Translations under genes and position numbers: made by a program | Notes under the pieces: generated by a model | The model's input: only the letters and a program-made list of their open reading frames with translations | The model's database searches: none | What the model was told of the DNA's origin: nothing | Part shown: positions 22,424-34,365 of the stretch, piece by piece | Numbering within the stretch: position 1 is the first letter of the stretch | Layout: each line of letters begins with the position of its first letter | Source: Rhizophagus irregularis | Taxonomy: Eukaryota; Glomeromycota; Glomeromycetes; Glomerales; Glomeraceae | Direction: 5' to 3' | Length of the DNA: 64,000 bases | NCBI RefSeq assembly: GCF_026210795.1 | Contig: NC_089441.1 | Coordinates: forward strand, 4,402,001-4,466,000

Positions 22424-23653
22424 ATGAGCATGGGAAAGATAACTCGTAATAAAACGTATAGTGAACTACGGCACAATAAACTTCCAGCAACTAGACCCCG
22501 AGGAAGACCTCCAGGAACTCGAAGAGGAATTATAGATTTAGATTCTATTCCTACCAGTAATACCAGTAAGAATAATAATACACATCAAGAACAACTTCCA
22601 CTACCAGAAGTACGCTTGCCAGCTATACAACAAGATCAACCTCCAAGTAATAATGACTCATCGGCTAGTTATGAAGCAGGATCGTCTACAACCACCACAA
22701 GTACAATTATAACCATTAAAATGACAACAATTACGCACACAGATGCAAATAATAATTCAACTACAACAACAACAGTCACAACTGATATCTCTCCAGTTAC
22801 CAGTGATACAATATCTTCTGATCCTGCGAATGTTTCAGTGGAGACGAGGGAATTGCCATCGCAGATGGTTCGATTCCCACCACGGATAACTCCAACTCAT
22901 GCTGAAAATAATGATAGCGCGACAAATAATGCCGATAACACTGACAATGCTGTTAATGGGGTTAATGCTTCTAATGTTTCTAATGTTTCTAATGCAATAA
23001 ATACACTTAATACAGGAATTCCAGTGTCTGTTAATAATGGTGTTCAACAACAACATGGAATAGATTCACTGATAAATAGTGTACCTAATTTAGGGAGGCC
23101 TATTCTTCATTCTACCAGTATGGCGAGAACACCAAGCACCGCAACCATTAATTCAAATGGTACAAGCTCAAGTCCAATATTGGATTCTTCCTTCGTTGAT
23201 TCTAATACTGTTGCTTCTGATACAAGTTGTTTGATGAATCGACTCAGTCATTCTCCAATGAGCAATTCTCCAATTTTATCATCAAGTGCCTTAGCTAGGC
23301 CAAAATACTATCGTTTACCTGAATTAGACACTTTGAATACCGTTTATGATGTATGGAACGAATGGAATGTGGGTTTAGGTGGAAATCCATCGGTAATCGC
23401 ATTATTAGAGACTTATGGAACAAAATGGGCAACCGAGAATAAGGAAACTTTGCTTTTGCGCAAAAAACTTATAAAAGAGATACAGCAAAGGTCAGGTACT
23501 ATTGGTGTTGACGAAGCCATTAATGAATTAGAAAGAATGAAAAATGAAAACAAATTAAGTTGGTTATCGAAAAAATTTGGAAAAAAAAGAACTCTTCATC
23601 ATCATCATCGTCATCACAATAATAATCGTCATCATCGTCGTAATCATGCATAA
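22424..23653 (+). CDS. GCR1_C-domain DNA-binding protein with AT-hook
   Basis: This is a 409-residue intronless frame. Residues 24-31 (RPRGRPPG) form an AT-hook, a minor-groove DNA-binding motif. The middle third is Ser/Thr/Asn-rich, low in order, with Asn-Val repeats (NASNVSNVSNAINT). Residues about 296-360 match the GCR1_C domain of yeast Gcr1/Msn1/Hot1-type transcription factors: YDVWNEWNVGLGGNPSVIAL, then GTKWATENKETLLLRKKLIKEI. The C-terminus is a His/Asn/Arg run (HHHHRHHNNNRHHRR). The likely role is nuclear transcription regulation; targets are unknown. The frame also has a Met at residue 3, and the first Met was kept. The domain call is from remembered family consensus and needs a profile search (PF12550). 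Confidence 0.75.
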   Translation: MSMGKITRNKTYSELRHNKLPATRPRGRPPGTRRGIIDLDSIPTSNTSKNNNTHQEQLPLPEVRLPAIQQDQPPSNNDSSASYEAGSSTTTTSTIITIKMTTITHTDANNNSTTTTTVTTDISPVTSDTISSDPANVSVETRELPSQMVRFPPRITPTHAENNDSATNNADNTDNAVNGVNASNVSNVSNAINTLNTGIPVSVNNGVQQQHGIDSLINSVPNLGRPILHSTSMARTPSTATINSNGTSSSPILDSSFVDSNTVASDTSCLMNRLSHSPMSNSPILSSSALARPKYYRLPELDTLNTVYDVWNEWNVGLGGNPSVIALLETYGTKWATENKETLLLRKKLIKEIQQRSGTIGVDEAINELERMKNENKLSWLSKKFGKKRTLHHHHRHHNNNRHHRRNHA

Positions 23654-24094
23654 TAGCTGCCGCTGTTGCTGTAAATTTCTTTATTTTTTTTTCTTTTTAT
23701 TTTTTTTCTTCTTTGCGTTATAAAATGCAAACAAAATTAACAACTGAATTAATGTAACATATCATTACTTACTTATTCATATAAAGAATGTATATAACGA
23801 ATAGAGCGATCATAGATAGATTTTACGCGTAAAATCATAAAATTAACTAAAATTAATAAAAATAATAAAATTAAACTAAATAAGATAATAAATTAATAAA
23901 TCATAAACGTTTGATGAGATATCACATGATCATCACATGGGACAATCTTTAAAAAAAGTGACAAAAGTTACACTGATTTATCTGTCGTTTTCTTCTCAAC
24001 TAGCAAGGTAAGAAATTTATTGTTAAAGAATTTCAAAGGTTTTCGAAAGAGGTCAAGGAGGTTCATATTAATTTCTTTTAATATATAGATAAAC
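23654..24094. promoter_or_regulatory. Intergenic region upstream of ubiquitin-L40 gene
   Basis: 441 bp. The first part carries T-runs and AATAA-type words suited to 3' processing of the upstream gene. The stretch 23920-24090 is the likely promoter and leader of the ubiquitin fusion, with two CACATG words near 23925-23938 and a purine-rich tract near 24040-24060. No gene was seen. Confidence 0.4.
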
Positions 24095-24744
<650 letters not shown>

Positions 24745-25008
24745 ACCAATTATGTTGTTTCAAATTTATTATTATAATTATTTTTTAAAAAAAATTTTAC
24801 TTAAAATTTTTCAAAATTCAAGTTTATGATTTTATAATAAAATGCCCATTTTCTGAAATAAATTAGTCACATGCCTAATTTGTTATTTGTTGTTTTATTA
24901 TACATATATATACACAAATAAATATGATTGGTCGGCTATTCGGAGTTTAAGATAATCGACTTTTTTTTCTTTCCTCAAAATTTCTTTTCACTTTTATATT
25001 TAATTAAT

Positions 25009-26415
25009 ATGGACAACGACGACTTAATCAAAGAGACAAATCTGATACCAATATCTCATCTAGCATTTTCGATTCCATTAATATTGGCAAATATATTCTC
25101 ATGTGTGCCCTTAGAAAAGTACATTGTTCCATGTTGTTTAGTAAGTAGATGGTGGAATCAACTAGCAACCGAAAGATTATGGTATAGATTTCAAGGATTA
25201 AAAAATGATACAAAAACAGGATCATTTGCGAAATTTTTAAAGATCTTACAACAATCACATTTATATTTCGAAGACCCAATAAAATATGTCGATAAAAGAT
25301 CTATTCATAATTATGGAACATATGTTAAAATATTGGATTTGGAAAAATTAAAAATAAATCAAGAAATATTATTAGATACGTTAGATTGCTGTCCTAGAAT
25401 TGAACAATTAATAATAGGGGGTCATAGGGAATATCGTGTATTAAATAGTGAACAAATGAATAATATAGCTAAAAGGTTACCAGAATTAAGATTGTTCAAA
25501 TTTAACGAAATTGAAATAAACGAGACTAGTGCATTAGGAGCAATAGCAGAAAATTGTTTATTGTTGGAAGAATTGATTTTAAAAAGAGATATTTTATGTG
25601 ATGGGAAAGTTTTACTTGAAATTACAAAAAATTGTAAAAGATTAATTAAATTAGATATTCAGGAAAAATATTACGAAGACGAGATAATGTTACCTTGTTT
25701 ATCAAACTGTCCTAATTTAACATTTTTAAGAATTCATCAATGTATTGCTATTTCAGAATTACTGCTATTGAGTATTTATAAATCATGTCCTAAACTAACG
25801 AACGTCACTATAACTAATGTATCAGAGATTACAACTGAATTTGTAATAGAAACTTTTAAACATTTCAAAGCCAAAACGTTGATCATACAAAATACGGAAA
25901 GAAGTTTAGAATCTGAAGTCCAAGCCGATGGACAATCAATAACCGTTTGTTTATATGATGGCGATTTAGGTAGAATTATTAATTATTTCAGGAGCAATGA
26001 TGATGATGAATATGTTGAATATAAAATGTCTAATAATAAGGAACAACATATATTAAAGGAATTAACATTGATAGATTTTCCATTAAATAAAACTATACTT
26101 GGAATTATTTGTGATGTGATAAATCAATTATCTAAATTAGAATTATCTGGCATTGAAAAACAAAAACTCTCAAAATCTGTAAGTATTCTATTCATTATAT
26201 ATCTAGGGAAAGAAATATATAAAAAAATAATTTTTTTTTCCTTTTTATAGGATGTATTGGAAATAATTCCGAAGCTGAAGAATCTTCGTCATTTTTCAAT
26301 TAGATTTTCTCATCCCCCTGAACCTTTACTGGAAGAAGATAGAAATCAATTGTTTCAAAAATGTTCTCAATTAGAATCAATTAAATGGCATTTAACGAAA
26401 AATGAAAGAAAATGA
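25009..26415 (+). CDS. F-box/leucine-rich repeat protein
   Basis: Two exons, 25009-26178 and 26251-26415 (1335 nt, 444 residues). The N-terminal block ISHLAFSIPLILANIFSCVP...CCLVSRWWNQLATERLW (about 13-60) is an F-box, the Skp1-binding motif of SCF ubiquitin ligases. The rest is made of irregular leucine-rich segments with recurring C-P-x-L/I motifs (CCPRIEQLIIGGHRE, NCLLLEELIL, NCKRLIKLDI, NCPNLTFLRIHQC, SCPKLTNVTITN), the pattern of FBXL-type repeats that select substrates. The frame is open upstream to a Met at 24928, but MDNDDLIKE at 25009 is preferred, because the extra 27 residues are Phe-rich readings of a T-tract. Large F-box families are typical of Glomeromycotina. The substrate is unknown. 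Confidence 0.82.
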
Positions 26416-26567
26416 TTATTTTGGTATTTAGATTACGATGCATTAGTCAATAATCATATGAAATATACATTTTTATTCTTTAATATCTCATATATAATGA
26501 ATATGATAATAAATTATGTTAAAAAAGAAATAAATAAATAATAGTTTTCAATATGATTCTTTGATTT

Positions 26568-27000
26568 TTATCGTTTTTCTTCTCCAGTTTCGGGATCAAC
26601 CCAAGTCTTAGCGGGTCTATACATGTTAAAAAACCATTTAATGAAATAATTTAAAAATTTCCTATTAAACAATCGTAAATAACTAAACCTTATAATTTCA
26701 GCAACAGTAAAACTTTTCATTTTACTTAATGGTCTACAAGCTTCAATTCTTACTACATCTCCTATTGAACAACTTTCTTTTTCATCATGTGCTAAAAAAT
26801 TCTTGTGCGTTTTTATTATCTATCAAATTATGTTAGAACACTATTATTACTATCTACACATTTAAAGAAATAATGATATTAATTCAAAAGATACCCACCT
26901 TTTGTACTTTGGGGTGTGCAATTCGTCTTGCTACTTTTACTTTTACAGTTTTTTGCATTGCCGTACTTATAACCATTCCAATAAAATATTGTCGTGCCAT
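26568..27000 (-). CDS. MRPS17: Mitochondrial small-subunit ribosomal protein uS17m
   Basis: Three exons on the minus strand: 26899-27000, 26689-26819 and 26568-26616 (282 nt, 93 residues). The S17 core is clear: [52 protein letters not shown] and [20 protein letters not shown]. It is followed by a C-terminal [15 protein letters not shown]. This OB-fold protein binds 16S-type rRNA. The mitochondrial form is inferred from the bacterial-like [13 protein letters not shown] start and the lack of a eukaryotic cytosolic S11/uS17 extension. The gene runs in the same direction as GPN1, which lies upstream on this strand, with 362 bp between. Confidence 0.9.
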
Positions 27001-27362
27001 ATTCGACGCTTTCACTTAAAAACAGATCGACCAGAGAAAATTTATATAGTATTGCAGATCAATTTTTATCATCCAATAAAAAATCATGTGAATTTTTCTA
27101 TTTAGAAATTTATTCTATAATCTCAGCCTTTCATGGAGCATTTCTATTCTGTTTGATAGAAATTATGCACAAAGATCATCAAATATTTACTCATAGATAT
27201 ATCACATTTGTAGTTAAAAAAAAAACATTCTTTTCAAATTGAGTTTTTTATTTAGTCAACTTTAAATAATAATTAGCAATTAAGGAACAAGGAAGGTCGA
27301 ATCACCGCGCGGGATACAGATACATGATAAGTAATGTTGTATATAACATATATTATATAATT
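27001..27362. promoter_or_regulatory. Promoter of MRPS17 and 3' region of GPN1
   Basis: 362 bp between two minus-strand genes. It contains a CCGCGCGG palindrome near 27305 in otherwise AT-rich DNA, and an ATATAACATATATTATATAA stretch (27340-27359) close to the GPN1 stop. Short plus-strand frames here (26902-27242) are shadows of the MRPS17 promoter and exon 1. Confidence 0.35.
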
Positions 27363-29244
27363 CTATTCAATATCTTCTCCACCTTGACGTGCTTGCTTTA
27401 ACCATCGACTAAAACTTTGATCATCAAGTTGTTCTTGATGTCTTCTCATGGTTTCATAATCAGCATCTACAACAAAAAAAAAAAATAACACAAGCCAATC
27501 GGATGCATAATTTTTTTTGTTACAATTCTGCTTATAAATTGTTTTGACAAAATCATTATAGCTTTCATATTTTATTGAGCTATTGATTACCTTCGTTATA
27601 AGCATGTCCTCCATCATCATCATCCTCCTCCTCCTCCTCCTCATCTTCCATTTCTTCTTCTTCCACCATTTGATCTTCAGCAAATTAGATAGATACATAC
27701 GTAAAAATGAAATAATGAAAAAAATATAGCATTTAAATTAGTACCTGTTTTAGAAGTATCCGCTATGTCCATATCTCTCATTAGTTTTGTAATCTGCGCT
27801 TGTTTTGCAGCTTCTTGTCGTTCAGCCTTACAAATATAATAAATAGAGAATATATCCATCCATATAATTAAATTCAACTTTGTTTTAAGAAACATGAGAT
27901 ATATAGTATACCTTCTCCCGAATTAATTTTTCTAGTTCGGGTTTATATACGCTAATGAAGAAATTCGTGTTAATAAAATCTTTAATTCTAAACTAATAAT
28001 AAAATCATGACTTACGTTTCGTATTCCTTAACAGCTTCATTAACGGCTCCAAAAAATTCGTCCATTCCAGCACCAGTAACAGCAGAAACTCCAACCACCT
28101 TTTACGTAATAAAAAATAATAACCATCTGAATTATTTTAATTATCTTAATAAATATTTTTAATTATAATTAAAAAATTACCCTTAAATGTTGATAGAATT
28201 CTTCCAACACTAAACACATAGAATTCATAAGACTACTCATATAACTTGTATCCTTTTGTAGAGCTTGTTGAAAAGACTCAAAATCCGTCATCCATTCAAC
28301 AGCGAATTCGTGAGAAACAACATCAGTCTTATTAAAAACCATTATGAAAGGTAATTTTGTTTTATACAAAATACTAAATCAATATCAATTTAGTATTCTT
28401 CCTATCAATATCGGAACAAAATTTAACAAAAAAAAAATGCAAGAGTATTTGTAAGCAATTTCAAAAATGTAATTTACCTGCATGCATACAACATATTACT
28501 CATAAATGTCGACGGACTTGTAGTTCTTGGTGTATCTATAATATACGCAACTGCACAAGGATATGTTGCCGCTAGGGCATCTGTAATGATTGCGCCAGAT
28601 GCTGACCATGTAAAAATTTCAATTTGGCCAGGAGTATCCATGATAATATAACTATAAATAACAAAATTTTTCTTAAATATAATCGAATAAAAAGAAAATC
28701 GATAACAAACAAGATCTTTACTCTAATGTTGGTGCACGTTTTGATACGAAATCAAGCACTTGATCAAATTTTGTCGTAAATAAGTTTAAACTAGTAAGAA
28801 TACCGCCATTTGGTCCTAAATTATACCTTCAAGTTAAAAATATTAAGATTATTTATGAAGTTAACCCGGATTAAATTGAACCAATATAATAAATCTGACG
28901 GGATAGTTTACTGTTTCATTACTTCTTTATAATTAATCGTATCACGAATATCAATATTTGCTGTAAAAGGAAGTTGAGTGACCGCAGGGTCAAGATTTAT
29001 AACATATGGAGGCCTTTTTATACTATGAAGATGTGCATTTAGTCGCTACAGATAAAAATAATTTTTGAAAGGAAATTAATCAAATTTTCTAATTAATAAA
29101 TTAGAGAAATATTGCTCTCCATAAGAATACCTGCATAAAAGTGGTTTTGCCTGAGCCAGCCATGCCAATACATAATAACACGGTAGGCTTTTTTTCAGGC
29201 TGAGGTTGGGGTGTTGAAGTATTTGCTGAAGTTGAAGAAGACAT
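27363..29244 (-). CDS. GPN1: GPN-loop GTPase 1 (Npa3/XAB1)
   Basis: Ten exons on the minus strand: 29131-29244, 28912-29045, 28722-28826, 28478-28651, 28181-28373, 28016-28098, 27912-27951, 27745-27826, 27591-27674 and 27363-27466 (1113 nt, 370 residues). The motifs are P-loop GMAGSGKTT (27-35), LDPAV, the defining Gly-Pro-Asn loop in YNLGPNGGI (about 84-92), [10 protein letters not shown] (G3), NKTD (about 190-193, G4) and a C-terminal acidic tract [22 protein letters not shown]1 works with GPN3 in cytosolic assembly and nuclear import of RNA polymerase II. The CAG joining exons 2 and 3 restores the conserved QYNLGPN. It shares a short divergent promoter with TIM13. Confidence 0.95.
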
Positions 29245-29427
29245 TTTATAGAATACAAATTTAAAGAATTAGATCGGTTTTATCACTTTAAAGTTGCTCA
29301 AAATGTACGATTTGTGTTATAGATGACACTAACCAATCAGATCATCTAGAATTGCTTCATAATCTGAAATTTTTTTTATCAATTTTCGATTCGATCTTTT
29401 ATTAAATTTTATTTTTCTTAAATAACA
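29245..29427. promoter_or_regulatory. Divergent promoter between GPN1 and TIM13
   Basis: Only 183 bp separate the start codons of GPN1 (-) and TIM13 (+), so the two genes share a promoter region. It is AT-rich with no recognised binding site; ACTAACCAATCAGATCATC near 29329-29347 contains a CCAAT word. Co-regulation is possible but not shown. Confidence 0.55.
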
Positions 29428-29995
29428 ATGAATTACTCTAGTAATAATTATGGCTTATCCTCTAACATGTATGTAATAAAATCTAAATTGACAAATCTTA
29501 TAAGCTTTAAAATTATTATTTATTTTAATTAAACAGGGAAAACAGGAAACAAGCCGTTATGGACCAAGTCAGAAACGAATTGGCGCTTGCTAACGCACAA
29601 GAACTTATTAACGTACGCGAATTTTGATGCTATACAGACATTAAATTGCTTTAACGTTAAAATTTTCGCGTTTATCTGATTATCAAACTTAATTGTTAAC
29701 TAAAATATTGTCAATTTGATAAACTAATAATTAATTTATAGAAAATCAATGAAAAATGTTTCTCTAAATGTATTACGAAGCCAGGAAATAAGTTAGAAAG
29801 CAGTGAACAGGTAAGTAATGCATTATAAGTAGTAGTCATTGACTTATGTCTTCTATTATTTGTTATTTATATATGCTTTTTTAGACTTGTGTTGCTAAAT
29901 GTATGGATCGTTATATGGAAGCATGGAACATTGTATCTAGAGCTTATATTAGTAGAGTTCAGAGAGAGAGTAATTCTCAAGGAGAAAGTTTATGA
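29428..29995 (+). CDS. TIM13: Mitochondrial import chaperone Tim13
   Basis: Four exons: 29428-29468, 29537-29612, 29742-29810 and 29885-29995 (297 nt, 98 residues). The twin CX3C motifs of small TIM proteins are at 45-49 (CFSKC) and 64-68 (CVAKC), separated by 14 residues. They are preceded by the helix QVRNELALANAQELINKINE and followed by MDRYMEAWNIVSRAYISRVQ, which is the Tim13 signature rather than Tim8/9/10. Tim13 with Tim8 escorts hydrophobic precursors across the intermembrane space. The cysteines form disulfides via Mia40. The first exon codes a short Ser/Asn-rich leader. Splice phases agree throughout. Confidence 0.93.
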
Positions 29996-30955
29996 GAATT
30001 ATATAAGTTATTTATTAGCAGAACTCTGAGCAAAAATTAATGAAAAATCTATTACCATCCATTAATAACTGATTCTTTTTTAAGAATATTATACATTCAT
30101 CCTATTTTGTATATAAAAGTTAAAAAAAGCTCATCATTATATTCTTTTAACCTTTAAATAATAATTCTGTTTTATTTTCTTTCTGTAATAATTTATCTTA
30201 CTTCCTTAGTTTTTTTAAAATATAAAGTAAAGAAAATAATTAATGGCAAATAAAAGTAAATTAAATATAATATATGCTAATACTTTTTATAGTTTAACTA
30301 TTCCAAAGATACAGTCTTTAAAAATTGTCTTACAAGTACTAATTACAGGCTATTACTTTATAATTATGATTATGAATACTAGTTTTAATTAAATCTATAT
30401 GTTAAATAGTTTCACTTTACAACTTAATTATTAATTATATATAAATATAATTTATAAAATTTTTAATCAATAATATAAAATTTAAAGTCAATTTTTAATA
30501 GTATTATTTAATAAAAATTTTATTTAATAAATATATACAGCTTTCTATAAATTGAAAATTAAAATTCATTATAGTAAAGAAAATCAAATATATCAAATAT
30601 CTTTTATTATCTCTTTATTTATAAACTTTTGCAGGTAAATTTGCTTTTATAATAAAATTGGTATCATCTTTCTTTTAAATATGTAATTTGGCTATTTTTA
30701 GCAAAATATACTTTATCCATTTTAATTACAATCTATTTATAAAATTTCTGGAATCTTTATTAGATATTTTTTTTTTTTTTTGTAAAGGCGTGATCATATT
30801 TATTGATAATAATGTTAAAGTAATACAATATATTTACAAAAGTAAAATAAAATAAAGTATTCTAAATAAATTTAAACATTATCAACATACTGCCCTTCCT
30901 AAAGGAAAAGACTGACCTGTTATCTTAAGATCAAAGGTGACTCGTTATAAAAGAC
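29996..30955. other. AT-rich intergenic region
   Basis: This is the TIM13 3' flank followed by AT-rich DNA with no long frame and no repeat of defined ends. The base composition changes at about 30890, where a less AT-rich, formerly coding stretch begins. Confidence 0.5.
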
Positions 30956-31314
30956 TTAAAAATTTGCTCCTTTATCAAACACTAAGCTATTCCATAGCTC
31001 CCAACGTGAACTTACTATTTTGTCTAATTTATTGGCCATTAATTTAGATTTGTTATCCAACTTTTTCATCTTTGCATTAATCCCTTTCTGATGTTCTAAA
31101 TCAGCTAATTTAACATTCCTTTACTTCCATATTAAAATTTTGAAGTCAAAAATCAATTTGCTAACCAAACCATCTAATAACCTTATCCTGTCTTTATCTA
31201 ATATTTTATAACTTGTAAATAAGTTAACTAAATCTATATATATAAAAGTAATAAAACCTTTTGCTAACATAGACAAATTATATACCTTATTGAAATCCCA
31301 AATCTTACAACTTT
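30956..31314 (-). pseudogene. Decayed reading frame of unknown family, one in-frame stop
   Basis: On the minus strand a single frame runs about 118 codons from 31314 to the stop at 30956, interrupted once by TAA near 31127. It reads WDFNKVYNLSMLAKGFITFI...LDKDRIRLLDGLVSKLIFDF up to the stop, then NVKLADLEHQKGINAKMKKL, and ends RWELWNSLVFDKGANF. The second half looks like a Lys-rich amphipathic helix. Keeping one frame over 350 bp of AT-rich DNA with protein-like composition argues for a former gene or transposon protein. No known family was recognised and no start was found. Confidence 0.4.
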
Positions 31315-31836
31315 AAAAATATCAATCTTTATTAGATATTAGAATTGCTATAAAAGTAAATAAAATTTTTTTATGTAGTTTTTTGATTTTAATATCTTAT
31401 TAATATTCTGAATTTTATAATCTATTAAAATGCAAATGTTTTTTTTAAAATATATTAGATAATAAAAAATTTTAAAAAATTCAAACTATTAAAAAATTAA
31501 TTTTTAAATTTATTAAAAGATATATAATTGATATATATTATATGTATTTATAATATAAATTTATTTTATAATAAATTTTAATATAATAAAAAACTGGAAA
31601 CCTATTTACATAATAAAAATACATATTATATGTTTAAAATAAATTCAATTTATATTATATAAACTATTACATTTTAATATCTTTTAAAATTATAAATGCT
31701 TTATTATTTTTTAAAAAAATCAGCAATAATTATTTATTTTAAATTAAAAAATATAATAGAAAATTAAATTACATTTATAAAACATTAATTGCCTGACTGT
31801 AATCTTAAAATAATATGATGAGTAGTTTATTATTAT
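31315..31836. other. AT-rich intergenic DNA
   Basis: Extremely AT-rich, with dense AATTTAT/ATATAAT words. No frame, repeat ends or RNA gene was seen. Confidence 0.5.
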
Positions 31837-32136
31837 TTGGTAGATTTCAATATATACTTTTATATACTGTTTTTTGTTTGACTTATCATTTAATAAAAGT
31901 TAATAAAAAAAAAAAAAATATTAGTAAATTAATTTTTTGGTAGATTTCAATATATACTTTTATATACTGTTTTTTGTTTGACTTATCATTTAATAAAAGT
32001 TAATAAAAAAAAAAAAAATATTAGTAAATTAATTTTTTGGTAGATTTCAATATATACTTTTATATACTGTTTTTTGTTTGACTTATCATTTAATAAAAGT
32101 TAATAAAAAAAAAAAAATATTAGTAAATTAATTTTA
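31837..32136. repeat. Tandem array, three 100 bp units
   Basis: Units start at about 31837, 31937 and 32037 with TTGGTAGATTTCAATATATA, continue through a TGTTTTTTGTTTGACTTATC block, then an A-run of 13-14, and end TAGTAAATTAATTTT. The three units are almost identical; the visible difference is the A-run length in the third. This near identity implies recent amplification. No coding capacity was found. Confidence 0.9.
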
Positions 32137-32711
32137 ATTTAAAATACTCAAATATTATTAAAAATAATGCCAAAAATTAAATATCAAAAAATTGCAGTAA
32201 ATAAACATTTATAATAAAATAATGAGAATTCCATTTTTTAAATTATTATAATTTTGATATATAGTAAAAAATGCTAATAAATGGTTTAATTATAAAAATG
32301 TATATAGTTTGCTTAAAATAAAACCAATTTTTATTATTTAAAATGCAAAATAAACTTAAATATTGGGGCTATATTTTGACATTATTTAGAACTTTAGTAC
32401 ATTTTTACTTTTAACTATAAATGTTAATTTTAAAGAAAAATTTAATAATTTATAAATTAAAAAATGAATGCAAATAAAACTCTAGGTAATAATAATATAA
32501 CTCACATATAGGTTTGTATAAATTTATATAAAATTATTTTTTTAAACCCATAAATTAAGTTTGTATATGTAGATCAGTTGATTTTTAGGTAATTTATATA
32601 AATACTAGGATTCATCTGTTAATTACGTTAACAGTTAATGTTTAAATATATTATTAAGTTATAATAAAAAATTTTTATTGAAAAATTTCTGGATAAACAA
32701 AATTATAAGTA
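32137..32711. other. AT-rich intergenic DNA
   Basis: Nothing was recognised beyond A/T-rich low-order sequence up to the terminal repeat of the next element. Confidence 0.4.
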
Positions 32712-33393
32712 TACAGTCAACTCTCTTTAAAGTCACACATTTGGGACAGTCCATATTTGGTGATTATAAAGAGATGTGACTATATAAAAAATTTCTTATA
32801 TTTGTATATCATAATTCTGGCCAAAAATTAACATAATTTTAGCCAGAATTATACTTAAAACTTTATTGTATCGTAACTTCGCCAATATTAATCGTAGAGA
32901 GATGATCTTACCGCCATTCTATTCGTCTTGATGAGACGGTTCTAATGGTATAAAATACGTCGAAATCCAATCACTAGATTAATTTCCGAAATTAAAAAAA
33001 TATTAATGGTTTTTGTGTAATAACTCTGCCAATATTGATCCTAGAAAGACGATCTTACTACCATTCGATTCCTCTTGATGAGACGAATCTAATGGTATAA
33101 GATACATCGAAATCCAATCACTAGATCAATTTCCGAAATTAAAAAATATTAAATGGTTTTTAAGTAATAACTCCGTCAATATTGATCACAGAGAGATGAG
33201 CTTACCACCATTCGATTCGCCTCGATGAGGCGATTCCAACGAGCTATAAATCGTCTTTTTATAATCACTAGGTACCGAGAAATCTAGCAAAATGTTAAAT
33301 AGCGCAGTAAACGTAAATCAAGAAATATTATAATGCCGATGTTTAATATTTTGTTGAATAACTCATCAGCCAGTGAAAGGAAAAGGATAAAAC

Positions 33394-34365
33394 AGGGTTG
33401 GTCACCCTATCTCGGTGGTTAGTCACTGAGACCCTCATTAAGCCTGAGTATGGTGAGGTCGCAGGTTCGATTCCCATGACCACGGAAATAAAAAGAATTT
33501 TACTGCGGACGCTACAACCAATAGCGTGAAGGTACAGGGATTAGTGTAGTTGGACTGCATCATGGTGAATTAGTGTGTACGGTTAGGCCGCACATTTCAA
33601 CTAAGGGTCATGGTGTCCTTCTAACGTTCTCTATGAGGCCGTTGGCATGTGCGCAGTCCTGTCGCTTGAGGTCGCTACTATACGCCCAGGGGGACTTCCT
33701 GTCCAGGTGGTCGCTCTACGATACCGCTTGGGGTCAGTAATGGCTAGATGGTCATCCTAGATGGTAAAGCTGAGGGTGCAATGTCTTTGTGGTAGTTAGA
33801 CCTTCTGTTAGGTCTTAGGGCCAATAAGTGTTCGTACGCAGAATAGGTAGCATGGTTATGGAGTTCGATTCTCCACTTCTTGGGTCCTGGTTGGTGATCC
33901 CTGGTGGTTGATACCCACTATAAGGGGTGATCCTGGACAGAAGCCTGCTACTCCCTGTCTGAATGGTCACTACAAAGTATACCACTTAGGGTAAACAACT
34001 GTACTATCGGTGCTAGGTAATCGCGGGCTGTAGTGGCCTTTGAGTGAGACTTAGTACCTAAAATGGTGTATGGAAGGGTACTAGATGGTTGATGTTACCT
34101 GTCAAAAGTCCTCCATGAAAGTAGATGCTCTCTAAAGGTCGTAAAATAAATTGAGTATCAGTATCATGCAATGGATATAGGATGAGTAGGCGGCGTGTAC
34201 TGCTTCGAATCAACTAAATGGCCCGATGGGGAATGTCTTCTAAAGTGGTGCTGTTACCTGAGGAATTAAGTACTCGGTATAATGGTTGCCCAGTGAAGAT
34301 GATAGGACACAGACCCGAGATTAGTCTCATAAGAGGCAATGGGTGGTCTGGCCGTAAACACTAGC
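33394..34365 (+). mobile_element. Long tRNA-headed non-coding retroelement, copy 1 (972 bp)
   Basis: It is inserted into the mariner-like element. An 18 bp direct repeat, AAAGGAAAAGGATAAAAC, flanks it (33376-33393 and 34366-34383), and the corresponding empty site is visible in copy 1 of the host at about 7813-7828. It opens AGGGTTGGTCACCC with a tRNA-like head: a box A-like segment CTCGGTGGTTAGTC (33411-33424) and a perfect box B GGTTCGATTCC (33464-33474). A second T-arm-like hairpin, GGAGTTCGATTCTCC, lies at 33860-33874. No frame of 60 codons exists and G+C is well above the surroundings. It resembles a SINE but is unusually long and lacks a clear A-tail in this copy. Confidence 0.75.
33411..33474 (+). 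promoter_or_regulatory. Putative RNA polymerase III internal promoter (boxes A and B)
   Basis: Box B GGTTCGATTCC at 33464-33474 fits the consensus GGTTCGANNCC exactly. A box A-like D-arm sequence GGTGGTTAGTC lies about 50 bp upstream, within normal tRNA spacing allowing for a long variable region. Transcription from here would run rightward through the element. Confidence 0.6.

Noticed and set aside
24928-25008. Upstream Met of the F-box gene
   Set aside because: Adds a Phe-rich T-tract translation; the next Met begins a normal acidic N-terminus.
31837-32136. CRISPR array
   Set aside because: Contiguous 100 bp tandem units without spacers, in a eukaryotic context.
33394-33480. A genuine tRNA gene
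   Set aside because: Box B is perfect but acceptor and T stems do not pair as in a functional tRNA, and the unit is part of a repeated element with target duplications.
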